Source: Hymenobacter terrestris (lineage in GTDB: Bacteria > Bacteroidota > Bacteroidia > Cytophagales > Hymenobacteraceae). Taken from it: a stretch of DNA of 50,208 nt. Every line of letters begins with the position of its first letter. Positions within the stretch are counted from its first letter, which is position 1. The DNA lies in the NCBI RefSeq assembly GCF_013377905.1, contig NZ_JABKAV010000024.1:1-50208 (forward strand), written 5' to 3'. Position numbers and translations under genes: made by a program. The notes under the pieces are model-generated. The model was not told where the DNA came from and made no database searches. It was given only the letters and a program-made list of their open reading frames with translations. Shown piece by piece: positions 1-8,871 of this stretch.

Positions 1-29
1 GGAGGAGCCACCCGCCGCCCCTACATCGG

Positions 30-2795
30 TCAGTCAGCCAACGTCATCTGCGCTGTGCGCTGCTTGCCGAACTCCAGAATCCGGTCGATGAACTGATAGG
101 GCGTATAGCCGGCCAGGGCCGTTTGGTGGAAGATGCAGGTGGCGGGCGTCATGCCGGGCAGCGAGTTCACCTCGATAATCAGCACCTCTACAGCCCCATT
201 ATCGCGCACTCGTACAAAGGCGTCGATGCGGGCGTAGCCCTGGATATGCAGAATTTCGGCCACCTGGCGCAGCTCCCGCTTCACTTCCTCCGAAATGCGC
301 TGCCGCTCGGTAGCCTCAGTCGCGTAGCGGGCGGGGGTGATGTTTTGGCCTTCGCCGGCCAGAAACTTCTCCTCCAGACTCAGCACCTCGCCCGTGGCCA
401 GCGCCTCGGAGGCCTCGAAAATCTCAATTTCCAGCTCGCCATTCGGCCCCCAATGTGTTAGCAGGCCGCCGGTTACTTCCAGGAAGTGCGCCGCTCCGTC
501 GCGGTCAATCAGCGTTTCCACCAAAAAGGCCTCCTTGCGCGGGAATTCCTCCTTGAAGCCTAGGCTGAGCGTGGTAGCTTCGGCGGGCATCAACTCCTCC
601 TGGTCGCGGAAAATGAGGCGGGTGAAGGCCTCCAGCTCCGCGCGAGTCTTGATTTTCTTTACCGCTGAGGAACAGCCGTCGTCGGCGGGCTTGGCGATGA
701 AGGGGTAGGGGAACTGCATTTCGAGGCCGCGGAAGAAGCTTTCGGAGTCGGCGGCCCACTCCAGGCGGGCGGCCATGCGGTGCTCGGCCACCCGCAGGCC
801 AGCTTCGCGCAAGCGGCGGTTGGTGTCGAACTTGTTGATGGTGACTTGGCTACTGGCCACGCCCGAGCCATTGTAGGGCAGCCCGAACTGCTCCAGCTGC
901 TGCTGCAGCGCCCCATCTTCGCCGGGGCGGCCGTGCAGAGCAATGAACACCTCATCGACCATGCCGGCCAGCTCATCGAATGTTACCCGCTGCGGCTGGG
1001 TAGCTGCCGGCCCGGCGTAGGTGCTCGTGATGCCCTGGGCCTCGCGGCGGATGCGCTCCAGAATCGGGTGCATTTCGTGGCCGGCCTCGTGGTGCTCGAT
1101 TTTCTCGCGGATGTCGTCGGCGTTGTCCTTGAGCATCACGTTGATGGGCAGCACATACAGCCGGAAATCGGCGCTGCTGCCGGTCAGGAACACTGGCACT
1201 GGCTCGTACTTGACGCTGGAGCTGAGCTTCTCGTAAATGTTGCGCCCGCTCTCCACCGAAATGTGCCGCTCGGAAGAATAGCCGCCCATAATTACGGCCA
1301 CCCGGATACGGGCCTGCTCGCCCGCTGCCCGCGCCGCTACGGCTGCATCGAGGCGGGCCAGCAGGGCCGCCAGCTTAACCGGCCGCAACCCGCCACGCCG
1401 TCGCGCCGACAGCGAGGTGCGAATCAGGTAAGTGAGAAACTGGCTCGGATTGAGTCCGATTTCGGCCGCTTGGTGGAAGAAGAACGAAGCCGGCAGCATT
1501 CCCGAGGTCGTGTTCGGGTCGTTGAGGAAAAGGGTGCCATCGGCCTGAATGAAGCCATCGAGGCGGGCATACACCTGGAAGCCGAAGGTGCGAAATATGG
1601 TTTCGCAGGCGTCGCGGATGGCCTGAATGCACGTCTCGGGCAGGTCGATGGGCGTGATTTTGCGAGCCAGACCCGGCAGGTATTTCGAGCGGTAATCGAA
1701 CATTTCGTCGCCCTTCACAATCTCGGTGGGCGGCAACGCCAGCGGCTGGCCGTTGGCATCTTCCACCACGATGCACGAGAACTCGCGCCCCTGCACGAAG
1801 CTCTCCACCAGCACCTGCGTTTCGCCTTCCACACTCGTCAGCAGTACGCTTTCGGCCGCCGCCAGCCGCTCATTCAGCGCATGCAACAGCTCTTCGGGCC
1901 GATAAATGATTTTTGGGTTGCTTTCGGCAGAGCTGTTGGCTTCGTTCAACGGCGAGCTAACAGCCAACAGCTCCAAGCTATCAGTTGAAGACAAAACAAC
2001 GGGTAGGCCAATACCGTCGCGGATATCCACGAGGCGCTGGAGCCAGCTGATTTTCTGAGCATCGCTCAAGCCCTGCCACTCGGCTTGCGTAACGGTTTTG
2101 CGGAACAGGCTGCGCTCAATGGCAGTGGCGAACTGCACTACATCGGCTTCGCGCAGAATGCTGATACCGATGCTGCTACCCTGGCGTGGGGCCTTGAAAA
2201 CCAGCGGCAAACCCAATTCGCGCACCAGGTAATCCAGCGTGGCCTGCGGGGCGGCCGCGTCCCAGTCTTCGGCCGTAATCAGCCGGAAATCGGGCGTGGG
2301 TTGCCCCAGGGCCTTGAGCAGCTTCTTCTGGGCAACCTTATCGATACCGAAAGCCGAGGGCAAAATGCCGGAGCCCGAATACGGGATGCCGTACCACTCC
2401 AGCAGGCCCTGAATGGCCCCATCTTCGCCGCTTGGCCCGTGCAGGGCCAGGAAAGCGAAGTCGATGAGCTGGCTTAGCTCGCGGGGTTCCAAGCGGCGGC
2501 CCACTTCACTTATAATGCTGTCCTGCTCCTCCAAGCTCAGCTCGCCCAGGCTCTCAAAGTAGAGTTGCACCGGCACAGTGCTGGCCGGCAGCGCCGAAAC
2601 AGGTGGGTAGAAGTCGCGAATGGTGCCCTTGTAAATGAACTCCCAATTCAGCAGGATGAAGTTGCCGCTGCTGTCAACAAATACCGGCACGGCCTCAAAC
2701 AGGGCCTTGTCGAGGTTGTCGTACACCGTGCGGCCACCCGCAAAACTGATTTCCCGCTCCCGCGACGGGCCGCCAAAGAAGATGCCTATTTTCAT
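30..2795 (-). CDS. Tandem D-Ala-D-Ala ligase-like double ATP-grasp protein
   Basis: A 921-residue protein made of two D-alanine-D-alanine-ligase-like ATP-grasp modules, about residues 1-465 and 496-915. A normal Ddl has 300-370 residues. Module 1 has SREREIS (11-17), HGPSGEDG (119-126), an inserted stretch near 225-325 and FDYRSKY (366-372), but its metal-binding end reads NDPNTTSGM where Ddl has E-x-N-x-PGM. Module 2 has SSERHIS, HGRPGEDG (621-628) and an intact IIEVNSLPGMTP (873-884), but no recognisable YDYxxKY loop. The family joins D-Ala to D-Ala or to a related substrate with ATP for peptidoglycan; the true substrate here is unknown. The ATG at 2795 is chosen because the upstream extension of the frame runs through an intergenic repeat, and a -7 box lies 7 bases before this ATG. 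Confidence 0.85.
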   Translation of the reverse strand: MKIGIFFGGPSREREISFAGGRTVYDNLDKALFEAVPVFVDSSGNFILLNWEFIYKGTIRDFYPPVSALPASTVPVQLYFESLGELSLEEQDSIISEVGRRLEPRELSQLIDFAFLALHGPSGEDGAIQGLLEWYGIPYSGSGILPSAFGIDKVAQKKLLKALGQPTPDFRLITAEDWDAAAPQATLDYLVRELGLPLVFKAPRQGSSIGISILREADVVQFATAIERSLFRKTVTQAEWQGLSDAQKISWLQRLVDIRDGIGLPVVLSSTDSLELLAVSSPLNEANSSAESNPKIIYRPEELLHALNERLAAAESVLLTSVEGETQVLVESFVQGREFSCIVVEDANGQPLALPPTEIVKGDEMFDYRSKYLPGLARKITPIDLPETCIQAIRDACETIFRTFGFQVYARLDGFIQADGTLFLNDPNTTSGMLPASFFFHQAAEIGLNPSQFLTYLIRTSLSARRRGGLRPVKLAALLARLDAAVAARAAGEQARIRVAVIMGGYSSERHISVESGRNIYEKLSSSVKYEPVPVFLTGSSADFRLYVLPINVMLKDNADDIREKIEHHEAGHEMHPILERIRREAQGITSTYAGPAATQPQRVTFDELAGMVDEVFIALHGRPGEDGALQQQLEQFGLPYNGSGVASSQVTINKFDTNRRLREAGLRVAEHRMAARLEWAADSESFFRGLEMQFPYPFIAKPADDGCSSAVKKIKTRAELEAFTRLIFRDQEELMPAEATTLSLGFKEEFPRKEAFLVETLIDRDGAAHFLEVTGGLLTHWGPNGELEIEIFEASEALATGEVLSLEEKFLAGEGQNITPARYATEATERQRISEEVKRELRQVAEILHIQGYARIDAFVRVRDNGAVEVLIIEVNSLPGMTPATCIFHQTALAGYTPYQFIDRILEFGKQRTAQMTLAD

Positions 2796-2802
2796 ACAAG
2801 GG

Positions 2803-2810
2803 CAAAGGTA
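2803..2810 (-). promoter_or_regulatory. -7 promoter box of the double ligase gene
   Basis: On the minus strand this reads TACCTTTG, an exact match to the Bacteroidota primary-sigma -7 consensus TAnnTTTG. It ends 7 bases before the ATG at 2795, so transcription would start at or next to the start codon. A TTTC lies about 20 bases further upstream as a weak -33 element. Confidence 0.55.
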
Positions 2811-2862
2811 CGGGTTTGGGAGGATGGGGGGAAAGGTGAAGAGGGGAAGATCGAAACAAAAA

Positions 2863-2989
2863 GAACAGGTCATTCTGAGCGAAGCGGAGCGGAGTTGAAG
2901 AATCTCGCGTGCTGACATTGCTATACCAACTCTGATATCGGGAATTACTGTGGCACGCGAGATTCTTCGCTGCGCTCAGAATGACGTTC
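2863..2989. repeat. Intergenic inverted repeat, GTCATTCTGAGCG type
   Basis: Imperfect inverted repeat. The left arm starts at 2863 and the right arm covers 2953-2989; they share the cores CATTCTGAGCG and AGAATCTCGCGTGC around a loop of about 40 bases. It lies between the divergent ligase and pgk genes, upstream of both -7 boxes, and creates spurious frame extensions of both. Other copies of the family are at 12085, 21171, 30482 and 32491. Confidence 0.85.
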
Positions 2990-3018
2990 TGCGTATTTTC
3001 CTTCATCCCCCAAAGCCT

Positions 3019-3026
3019 TACCTTCG
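3019..3026 (+). promoter_or_regulatory. Probable -7 box of pgk
   Basis: TACCTTCG, one base from TAnnTTTG, 26 bases before the pgk ATG, with TTTT 19 bases upstream as a weak -33. The same TACCTTCG variant precedes the genes at 32623-33939 and 49602-50030. Confidence 0.4.
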
Positions 3027-3052
3027 CCCCAAGCCAACCTTATTCCCATTCC

Positions 3053-4246
3053 ATGAAAACCCTCGATCAGTATAACTTCGCCGGCAAGCGCGCCGTGGTG
3101 CGCGTTGATTTCAACGTGCCGCTAGCCAAAGACTTCACCATCACCGACGACACCCGTATCCGGGCCGCCACGCCCACCATCAAGAAGATTCTGGCCGACG
3201 GCGGTTCCGTGGTGTTGTTCTCGCACCTGGGCCGGCCTAAAAGTGGCCCCGAAGACAAGTTTTCGCTCCGCCACATTGTAAGCCGCCTCAGCCAGGAGTA
3301 CGGCCAGGAAGTGCAGTTTGCCGATGATGCGCTGAAGGCCGAGGAGCAGGCTGAAAACCTGCAGCCCGGCCAGGTGCTGCTGGTCGAGAACGTGCGTTTT
3401 TACAAGGAAGAAGAGGAGGGCGACGCCGATTTCGCGGCCAAACTGGCCAAACTGGGCGACGTGTACGTGAACGATGCCTTCGGCACGGCGCACCGCCGCC
3501 ACGCCTCCACGGCCGTTATGGCCGAAAGCTTCGCGGCCGCCGACCGCGTGGGCGGCTATCTGCTGTTGAGTGAGCTGGACAACGCCAAAAAGGTGCTGGA
3601 GCAAGCCGAGCGCCCCTTCACGGCCATCATGGGCGGTGCCAAAATCTCCGACAAAATTCTCATTATCGAGAAGCTACTCGACAAGGTGGACAACCTGCTC
3701 ATCGGCGGCGGTATGGCCTACACGTTTGCCAAAGCCCAGGGCGGCAGCATCGGCAGCTCACTGCTCGAAGAAGACAAGATGCCCCTGGCGCTGGAGCTCA
3801 TCGAGAAAGCCAAGGCCAAAGGCGTGAACCTCCTGCTGCCCACCGACAGCCTCATTGCCAACAAATTCGCCAACGACGCCGAAACCAAAGTAGCCGCCAA
3901 CGACCAGATTCCGGACGGCTGGCTCGGCCTCGACCTCGGCCCCGATTCCATCAAGGCCTTCACCGAGGTAATCAGTAAGTCGAAAACCATCCTCTGGAAC
4001 GGCCCGATGGGCGTGTTCGAGTTGCCCACCTTCGCCAAAGGCACCACGGCCGTAGCCCAAACCATTGCCGATGCTACCCGCGAGTCGGGCGCCTTCAGCC
4101 TCATCGGCGGCGGCGACTCGGCCGCGGCCGTCAACCAGCTCGGTTTTGCCGATCAGGTGAGCTACATCAGCACCGGCGGCGGCGCGCTGCTGGAGTACAT
4201 GGAAGGCAAGGAGCTGCCTGGCGTAGCGGCGCTGGAAGCAAAATAA
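3053..4246 (+). CDS. pgk: Phosphoglycerate kinase
   Basis: Glycolytic enzyme that moves the phosphate of 1,3-bisphosphoglycerate to ADP in the cytoplasm. The 397-residue length is normal. Visible signatures are RVDFNVP (17-23), SHLGRP in the substrate-binding domain, the hinge-region [17 protein letters not shown], and the nucleotide-binding GGGDSAAA near the end. The ATG at 3053 is used because the extra 24 upstream codons come from the intergenic repeat and the promoter region. The gene stands alone and diverges from the double ligase gene; a long hairpin follows its stop. Confidence 0.97.
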   Translation: MKTLDQYNFAGKRAVVRVDFNVPLAKDFTITDDTRIRAATPTIKKILADGGSVVLFSHLGRPKSGPEDKFSLRHIVSRLSQEYGQEVQFADDALKAEEQAENLQPGQVLLVENVRFYKEEEEGDADFAAKLAKLGDVYVNDAFGTAHRRHASTAVMAESFAAADRVGGYLLLSELDNAKKVLEQAERPFTAIMGGAKISDKILIIEKLLDKVDNLLIGGGMAYTFAKAQGGSIGSSLLEEDKMPLALELIEKAKAKGVNLLLPTDSLIANKFANDAETKVAANDQIPDGWLGLDLGPDSIKAFTEVISKSKTILWNGPMGVFELPTFAKGTTAVAQTIADATRESGAFSLIGGGDSAAAVNQLGFADQVSYISTGGGALLEYMEGKELPGVAALEAK

Positions 4247-4262
4247 GTTAGCAGTGAGTACC

Positions 4263-4338
4263 AAAAAGTGAGAGGGGAGATTTTCGTGCTGATGTCACAA
4301 ATTGTGGTGTCAGCACGAAAGTCCCCCCTCTCACTTTT
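4263..4338. repeat. Long hairpin after pgk
   Basis: Imperfect inverted repeat with arms 4263-4300 and 4302-4338, containing GTGAGAGGGGAGA and TCGTGCTGA on the left and their complements on the right, with almost no loop. It starts 16 bases after the pgk stop and could act as a terminator or mRNA stabiliser. Its GTGAGAGG-rich sequence resembles the hairpin at 39706-39808 rather than the GTCATTCTGAGCG family. Confidence 0.65.
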
Positions 4339-4352
4339 GCTTAAATCAGATT

Positions 4353-4404
4353 AGGGGGGGCACCGTAGGGGGGGGGGAAAGCCCCGCCCCTACGTCGTGC
4401 CGAT
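4353..4404. repeat. Short GTAGGGG/CCCCTAC inverted repeat
   Basis: A GC-rich inverted repeat, GTAGGGGGGGG...CCCCGCCCCTAC, flanked by GCAC/GTGC, between the pgk hairpin and the end of the 4412-5068 gene. A related GTAGGGGC element with GGGGCAAGCCCC lies at about 29225-29330. Confidence 0.45.
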
Positions 4405-4411
4405 AGACTCT

Positions 4412-5068
4412 TTAGTTCAAATAAGGCGTTTCCAAGTCCATGCCCATGAGGTTGAGGGGCTCTAGGGAGGGGCGGCCGGTGAGGCGGGTGCTGAGAATGC
4501 GTAGTTCAGGCTCGCTCAGCACCTCAAGGTTGTGGAGCCAGTGCAGGCGGTGCAGCTGCAGCTCGATGGGGCCGAGCGGATTAACCTGGGCGTACTCCTC
4601 GCGCAGGTAGGCATGGGCGCGCAGGCGTAGCGCCTCGGTAAAGGTTTCGAGGGCGGCGCGCTGCCCGGGTCGGTCGTGCAGGCTCAGGCGGATGCGGTTG
4701 GTGGCCAGCGTAGCGGTGCGCCCGAAGTAGCGGCGCGCCAGCCACAGCCCGCCCAGGCCCAGCAAAAAGCCCAGGCCGGCGGCCCACATTTTGGGTGGCA
4801 CAGGCTCTCCGGCCTTGTCGGTAACGAGCTGGCTTATGCCCTGAAACGCGAACCAGACCAGCAGCCACAGCCACGAAGGCGGCAGCCGCACCGGCTGTGG
4901 CGCGGCGTATTCCAGATCTACGGGCAGCAGTTCCTCATACGGAATCTCCGTTTCGAGCCAGGCTGTGCCGTTGCGGCGGCGCTGGCTCACGTACAGGCCG
5001 TGCTGGCGCAGCAGCAGCAGCGAAGAGCCCCGGAAAATATGCGTTTGGGAGAATTGGGGGATACTCAT
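4412..5068 (-). CDS. Hypothetical membrane protein
   Basis: A 218-residue protein that I do not recognise. Two hydrophobic segments at about residues 66-82 and 95-112 are joined by a short polar loop (TDKAGEPVPP), so it is probably an inner-membrane protein with both soluble ends on the same side. The N-terminal part is short and basic around QRRRNG; the C-terminal half is soluble and Leu/Arg-rich and ends DLETPYLN. It lies 85 bases downstream of the M50 peptidase gene on the same strand and could share its transcript. No catalytic motif was seen. Confidence 0.7.
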   Translation of the reverse strand: MSIPQFSQTHIFRGSSLLLLRQHGLYVSQRRRNGTAWLETEIPYEELLPVDLEYAAPQPVRLPPSWLWLLVWFAFQGISQLVTDKAGEPVPPKMWAAGLGFLLGLGGLWLARRYFGRTATLATNRIRLSLHDRPGQRAALETFTEALRLRAHAYLREEYAQVNPLGPIELQLHRLHWLHNLEVLSEPELRILSTRLTGRPSLEPLNLMGMDLETPYLN

Positions 5069-5153
5069 TTAACTAAAAAACCGATAAACCTGATGTTCCG
5101 GGCAGCGCCAGGAATCCGGGTTAAGCCTTCCAAGCCGAATGTGTGAAGGAGGT

Positions 5154-6434
5154 TTACTGAATGATAATGGGCGACGGCGCGAAGCAAAGCACAAAAATAA
5201 GCAGCATCAGCCAGCCCAGCACCTTACGGCCCGCCGAAAGGGGCCGCTCGTCGGGGGCGGGCGGGTGGAAAATACCGGTGGCGCGGGCCAGCAGCAACCC
5301 GAACAGCAGCCAGCCGGGGTTTCCCTGGAGGTCGGCAAAGCCGGAGGCCAGTGCTATTTGCCCCAGCCACACCGAGGCCCCCAACAGCAGCGCCCGCCGG
5401 GCCGTGGGCACCGCCCGGCGCAGTACCACCCACAGGTACAGCGCGTAGGGCAGGCCCCAGGTCAGCCAGTCGTCGGTGCTGGTGTTCAGGGTGAACAGGC
5501 CAAGCCCGGCGTAGAAAATGAAGGCTACAAACAGCATAATGGACACCCGCGCCGCCCGGCGCGGCCCCAGCAGCCCGTACACAATGTGGCCGCCATCGAG
5601 CTGGCCAATGGGCAGCAGGTTGAGGGCCGTGAAGAACAGCGAGAACACGCCCGCCACCAGCACCGGGTAGTGCAGCAGCTCGTACGGGTGCGGCAACAGC
5701 GCCGGGTTGGCCAGCAACGCGGCCATGGCCCGAAACAGCAGCGGCTGCCCGAGCGTGACGATACTGCCGGCCGACATGTTCTGGTAGGCGTAGCGGCCGT
5801 ATTCAGCCCCGTACTGCCGCAATTCGGGATGAATCTGGAACAGGTACTCCAACGGCGGCAGGTGGGTGAGGCCGTACCAGAGCACGCCCACGGCCACCAC
5901 GAAGCCGGCCAGCGGCCCGGCCAAGCCCACATCGAAAAACTCGCGCCGCGAATGAATCTGGTCCTTGATGCGGATAACCGCCCCAAACGTGCCGAAGCCC
6001 AGCGGCAACGGAATAAAGTAGGGCAGCGTGGCCCCGATGCGGTTGTAGCGGGCCGTAAAGTAATGCCCGAACTCGTGTACCGTTAGTACCGCCAGAAACG
6101 GCACCGCGTACCACAGCCCCGGCTTCAGCGCCACCCACACCTGTGCCAATGGCTGCGCCAGCAGTTCGAACGGCAGAAAATAGTCGGATAGAAACCGGTT
6201 GTTCGCCAGCGTTACACCCGCCAGCGTGGTAGTGAGCAGGGTAACCAGAAACAGCAGTAGGTGCAGGCCGTAGCGGGCTGGCCGGGGCCAGGGCGGCCGC
6301 TCGTAGCGCCGGAATACCAGCCGGGCATCGGCTGCAGCCTCGGCAGCTGTGAAGGCGGGTGGCCCGGCCGCGTCGGGAAACGGCAGGGGCAACAGGGGTT
6401 CAGATGGCGGAGTTGGCTCAGGCGGAAAAGGCAC
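5154..6434 (-). CDS. Site-2 protease family (M50) membrane metallopeptidase
   Basis: A 426-residue polytopic protein. The zinc-binding HEFGH (120-124) lies in a membrane segment, and the second M50 motif appears as LLPIGQLDGGH (the LDGGH at 279-283), where the Asp is the third zinc ligand. M50 enzymes cut substrates inside the membrane, for example anti-sigma factors or signal-peptide remnants. A Pro-rich soluble N-terminus of about 50 residues precedes the first membrane segment. No PDZ domain is visible. The start codon overlaps the end of the upstream HAD hydrolase gene by 17 bases, so the two are probably translationally coupled; a later start is possible because the Pro-rich N-terminus is not conserved-looking. 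Confidence 0.9.
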   Translation of the reverse strand: MPFPPEPTPPSEPLLPLPFPDAAGPPAFTAAEAAADARLVFRRYERPPWPRPARYGLHLLLFLVTLLTTTLAGVTLANNRFLSDYFLPFELLAQPLAQVWVALKPGLWYAVPFLAVLTVHEFGHYFTARYNRIGATLPYFIPLPLGFGTFGAVIRIKDQIHSRREFFDVGLAGPLAGFVVAVGVLWYGLTHLPPLEYLFQIHPELRQYGAEYGRYAYQNMSAGSIVTLGQPLLFRAMAALLANPALLPHPYELLHYPVLVAGVFSLFFTALNLLPIGQLDGGHIVYGLLGPRRAARVSIMLFVAFIFYAGLGLFTLNTSTDDWLTWGLPYALYLWVVLRRAVPTARRALLLGASVWLGQIALASGFADLQGNPGWLLFGLLLARATGIFHPPAPDERPLSAGRKVLGWLMLLIFVLCFAPSPIIIQ

Positions 6435-7056
6435 GGATGGCGGCGGGCAGGGCGTCCTGCAAGGTAAGGGGCGGAGTCAGGAAAAGCGTGTGAAGCCCCA
6501 GCCGGTGGGCCGTTGCTATGTGCTGGGGGCTGTCTTCGATAAACAACGTATCGGCGGCCTCCCAGTTCATTTCGCGCAGCGCGTGCCGGAAGATTTCCTC
6601 GCCTGGCTTGCGCAAACCCACTTCCTGCGAGTAAAATACCCGGTCGAGGCAGTCAGCAATACCGTTCTGCAGGCCGTACTGCGCCTGTAGCCGCCGGTTG
6701 ATTTCCGTGATGTGCAGGTGGTTGGTGTTGGAGAGCAAGGCCGTTTGGTAGCCTTGGCGGCGCAAATCGGCTATCAGCGCCAGCCGCTCGGCTGGTACGT
6801 CGAGCAGCATGGCGTGCCAGGCATTGTCGAGTTGCGCATCGGTGGCCTGCAAACCGTAATGTTCGCGCAGCCCGTCCCGAAATTCAGCTGCCGAAATCTG
6901 GCCGGTTTCCAGCTGGTCGAACAGCTCGGCCTGGGCTGCCTGCGTGAACTCAATGCCGCTGCCGAGGGCCCGCATGGCCTCCAGGGTGCGGTTGTAGTCG
7001 ATATTAATGATGACGCCGCCGAAATCGAACAGCAGGTGGGGAAGTTTCTGGGCCAT
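6418..7056 (-). CDS. HAD family hydrolase
   Basis: A 212-residue cytoplasmic hydrolase of the haloacid dehalogenase superfamily. Motif I is LLFDFGGVI with D11 as the likely nucleophile; here the second Asp of the usual DxD is replaced by Gly, as in the YihX/epoxide-hydrolase-like subgroup. Motif II is LLSNTN, the conserved Lys is in EVGLRKPGEEIF, and the acidic motif is FIEDSPQHI. A helical cap lies between motifs I and II. The substrate cannot be told from sequence, but small sugar phosphates such as glucose-1-phosphate are typical for this subgroup. It overlaps the start of the M50 peptidase gene. Confidence 0.88.
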   Translation of the reverse strand: MAQKLPHLLFDFGGVIINIDYNRTLEAMRALGSGIEFTQAAQAELFDQLETGQISAAEFRDGLREHYGLQATDAQLDNAWHAMLLDVPAERLALIADLRRQGYQTALLSNTNHLHITEINRRLQAQYGLQNGIADCLDRVFYSQEVGLRKPGEEIFRHALREMNWEAADTLFIEDSPQHIATAHRLGLHTLFLTPPLTLQDALPAAIRAFSA

Positions 7057-7153
7057 ACAGTTAAAGCGAAGCAGGGGCGGCCGCAGGGCCGGGCGGTAAG
7101 GCTGGCTGCCATCCGCATAACACGGCTAATCGGCAGCTTTGCCGGATAAAAAA

Positions 7154-7184
7154 TTGCAAATCCAACCGCAAAAGTCGAAGTTTG
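7154..7184 (+). promoter_or_regulatory. Candidate promoter of the tRNA
   Basis: TTG at 7154-7156, a 20-base spacer, then GAAGTTTG at 7177-7184 (one base off TAnnTTTG). It would give a 5' leader of about 35 bases before the tRNA at 7225. Confidence 0.35.
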
Positions 7185-7224
7185 CAGGGCTGAAACCAAC
7201 CGCCCCGGCAGTTGAGTAGGCAAC

Positions 7225-7298
7225 GGGCCTATAGCTCAATTGGTTAGAGCAATTGACTCATAATCAATAGGTCACTGGTTCGATTCCAGTTGGGCCCA
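7225..7298 (+). tRNA. tRNA with CAT anticodon (Met or Ile2)
   Basis: A 74-base cloverleaf. The acceptor arm GGGCCTA pairs with TGGGCCC with one G-T wobble, the D arm has GCTC/GAGC, the anticodon stem ATTGA/TCAAT closes the loop CTCATAA, and the T arm is ACTGG-TTCGATT-CCAGT; the discriminator is A. The first two bases of CCA are encoded and the last is not. A CAT anticodon is read as elongator Met, or as Ile2 if the C is modified to lysidine by TilS. The sequence alone does not settle which. The initiator is unlikely because 1-72 is a G-C pair. Confidence 0.95.
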
Positions 7299-7302
7299 CC
7301 TT

Positions 7303-7345
7303 ATACCCCTGTAATTAACTGACTATCAGTTTTTTACAGGGGTAT
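7303..7345 (+). terminator. Hairpin terminator after the tRNA
   Basis: A perfect 12-bp stem, ATACCCCTGTAA (7303-7314) with TTACAGGGGTAT (7334-7345), begins 4 bases after the tRNA and is followed by the T-rich ATCTTTTAAT. From here to 7559 (about 215 bases) no gene or clear promoter was seen. Confidence 0.6.
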
Positions 7346-7559
7346 ATCTTTTAATAAAGAGCAACGGACGCAAGAAGATGCTTTCCTCCTGGCTACTTCT
7401 GCTGCTTGCCTTTTTTAACAAAAACTTATCTGTAAAGTCGAGTAGCTGTTATGCCGAGCATAGCGGGCTGATGGTAGTTGCCGGCTTTGTCAATAGTTTT
7501 TAAGATCGAGTCTGGCTTGCTTTGCAAAGGCTTTATAAATTCATTTCCGAGCCCTACAC

Positions 7560-7985
7560 ATGAGTCAGCTTGAGGTCAACGATTTCCTGGATATCAGCTA
7601 CCGGGCCGATTTGGGGGTTCTGGTCGCCCGTTGGTTCCGGCCAGTCAATCTGCCCGAGTTACAGGCTGGCTACGAACAGATACTGACTGCCAGTCAGGCC
7701 AAAACCTGCCGCCATTGGCTGATTGATGTACGTCGCCGATACAACACTCACCAGGTGGGGGCGCACTGGATGATAAGCGACCTGCTGCCTCGCCTCGGAC
7801 CTGCACTAGGCGGCCGGACCAAGCTGGCCTACCTGCTGGCCCCCATATACCTGCGTGATGCGGCCGCCGACTCGGCTTTTCCTCCCCAGTCTTACTTCGA
7901 GGGCAAACCGTTCGTTGGCGAGCGGTTCACGGAAGAAAGTGCGGCTATTGAATGGCTACGCATTGAAGCCGTTTCGATGTCTTGA
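7560..7985 (+). CDS. Hypothetical small soluble protein (possibly STAS/SpoIIAA-like)
   Basis: A 141-residue soluble protein without signal or membrane segments. The layout, an N-terminal strand pair (LDISYRADLGVLVARW), a helix (NLPELQAGYEQILTAS), then WLIDVRRRY and the later AYLLAPIYL strand, resembles small SpoIIAA/STAS-like proteins common in Hymenobacter, but no residue proves this. It stands alone downstream of the tRNA. Function unknown. Confidence 0.6.
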   Translation: MSQLEVNDFLDISYRADLGVLVARWFRPVNLPELQAGYEQILTASQAKTCRHWLIDVRRRYNTHQVGAHWMISDLLPRLGPALGGRTKLAYLLAPIYLRDAAADSAFPPQSYFEGKPFVGERFTEESAAIEWLRIEAVSMS

Positions 7986-8112
7986 ACAGCTTGCTAGCCC
8001 ATGCAGCTCCCTCCGCAGCATTGGCTACGTACTGCTATGGCAACTGCTTACTAAGGTCAGTGCTTATTATGTTCAATCGGTTGCTGTTCTCTTCAGCCAG
8101 CTCAACTGCTGG

Positions 8113-8703
8113 TTAGTTCTGCAGCGTGAACAGCGGCAGAGGCTGCAAGCTGGTGTATTTGCCGCCCAGCTGCCGGATATCATCTTGGTGCAGCTGCAGG
8201 TAGTTGTTGAAGCGCATAGCCGCCTGATCGTAGCGCGAGCGGAAACCTACCAGTTCCGCATCGGCCTCCTGAATCTGCCCGGTTAGCATCAGGACCGGCG
8301 TTGCCTCCACAGTAGGCGCAGTGGGCACCGGTACGAGGCCGTACACGGCCCGCAACAGCGAATCCTGCGCCGTATCATACGCATCAATCAGGTCCGAATC
8401 AGCCATACTTTGCTGGGTGTAGCGGCGGGCTGGCAACCGGTCGTTGGCGTATTGCAGGCGGGCCAGAGCGGCGCGGTCGGTGCCCGGCAAGCCGCTTAGC
8501 TCCCGCAGTAGTTGTTTGGTAGCACGCTGCTTGCCATCGTCGGACAGCTGCATCTCGCTCCAGCGGGCCGCTACCGTATCGCGCAGAATATTGAGCTGGA
8601 CCTTCACGGCTTGGGCCGAAGCCGGGTCGAGGGGAGCCGGCGTACGATTACAACTGGCCATCAGCAAACCCAAGGCCAGCAATAGCGCGACAAAACGCAT
8701 CAT
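8113..8703 (-). CDS. Hypothetical lipoprotein
   Basis: A 196-residue protein starting at the first of two adjacent ATG codons (8703, 8700). The N-terminus MMRFVALLLALGLLMASC is a lipoprotein signal peptide, with the lipobox ending at Cys18. The mature part is Gln/Asp/Arg-rich and probably helical (QAVKVQLNILRDTVAARW), with no known catalytic motif. It may be a periplasmic or outer-membrane-attached helical protein. It follows paaD on the same strand, but 168 bases separate them, so shared function is not implied. Confidence 0.7.
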   Translation of the reverse strand: MMRFVALLLALGLLMASCNRTPAPLDPASAQAVKVQLNILRDTVAARWSEMQLSDDGKQRATKQLLRELSGLPGTDRAALARLQYANDRLPARRYTQQSMADSDLIDAYDTAQDSLLRAVYGLVPVPTAPTVEATPVLMLTGQIQEADAELVGFRSRYDQAAMRFNNYLQLHQDDIRQLGGKYTSLQPLPLFTLQN

Positions 8704-8871
8704 AAAAAAAGAGAAAAAGCGAATAAGCCCCCAACGAAGAGGTGGGCAAAATCTTTCCCGCAACTGGAGAAAAAACGCTTTAGTATCTGAAGCTGTTTAA
8801 AAACTCGGTGATAGTAATGATTCGGTTGGGCTCAGCATGAAGTTCTTCTCTGTCTGAGCCCGTACCAATCA

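Noticed and set aside
780..1988. 402-codon open frame on the plus strand inside the ligase gene
   Set aside because: Antiparallel shadow of a high-GC gene; low-complexity composition, no motif, and both ligase modules on the minus strand are clearly real.
5139..6086. 315-codon plus-strand frame rich in Gln/Arg/Gly/His
   Set aside because: Shadow of the M50 peptidase gene; composition is typical of the opposite strand of a hydrophobic coding region.
7225..7345. Attachment site for an integrative element at the tRNA
   Set aside because: No integrase and no repeated tRNA 3' end was seen nearby; the sequence downstream is a simple hairpin terminator.
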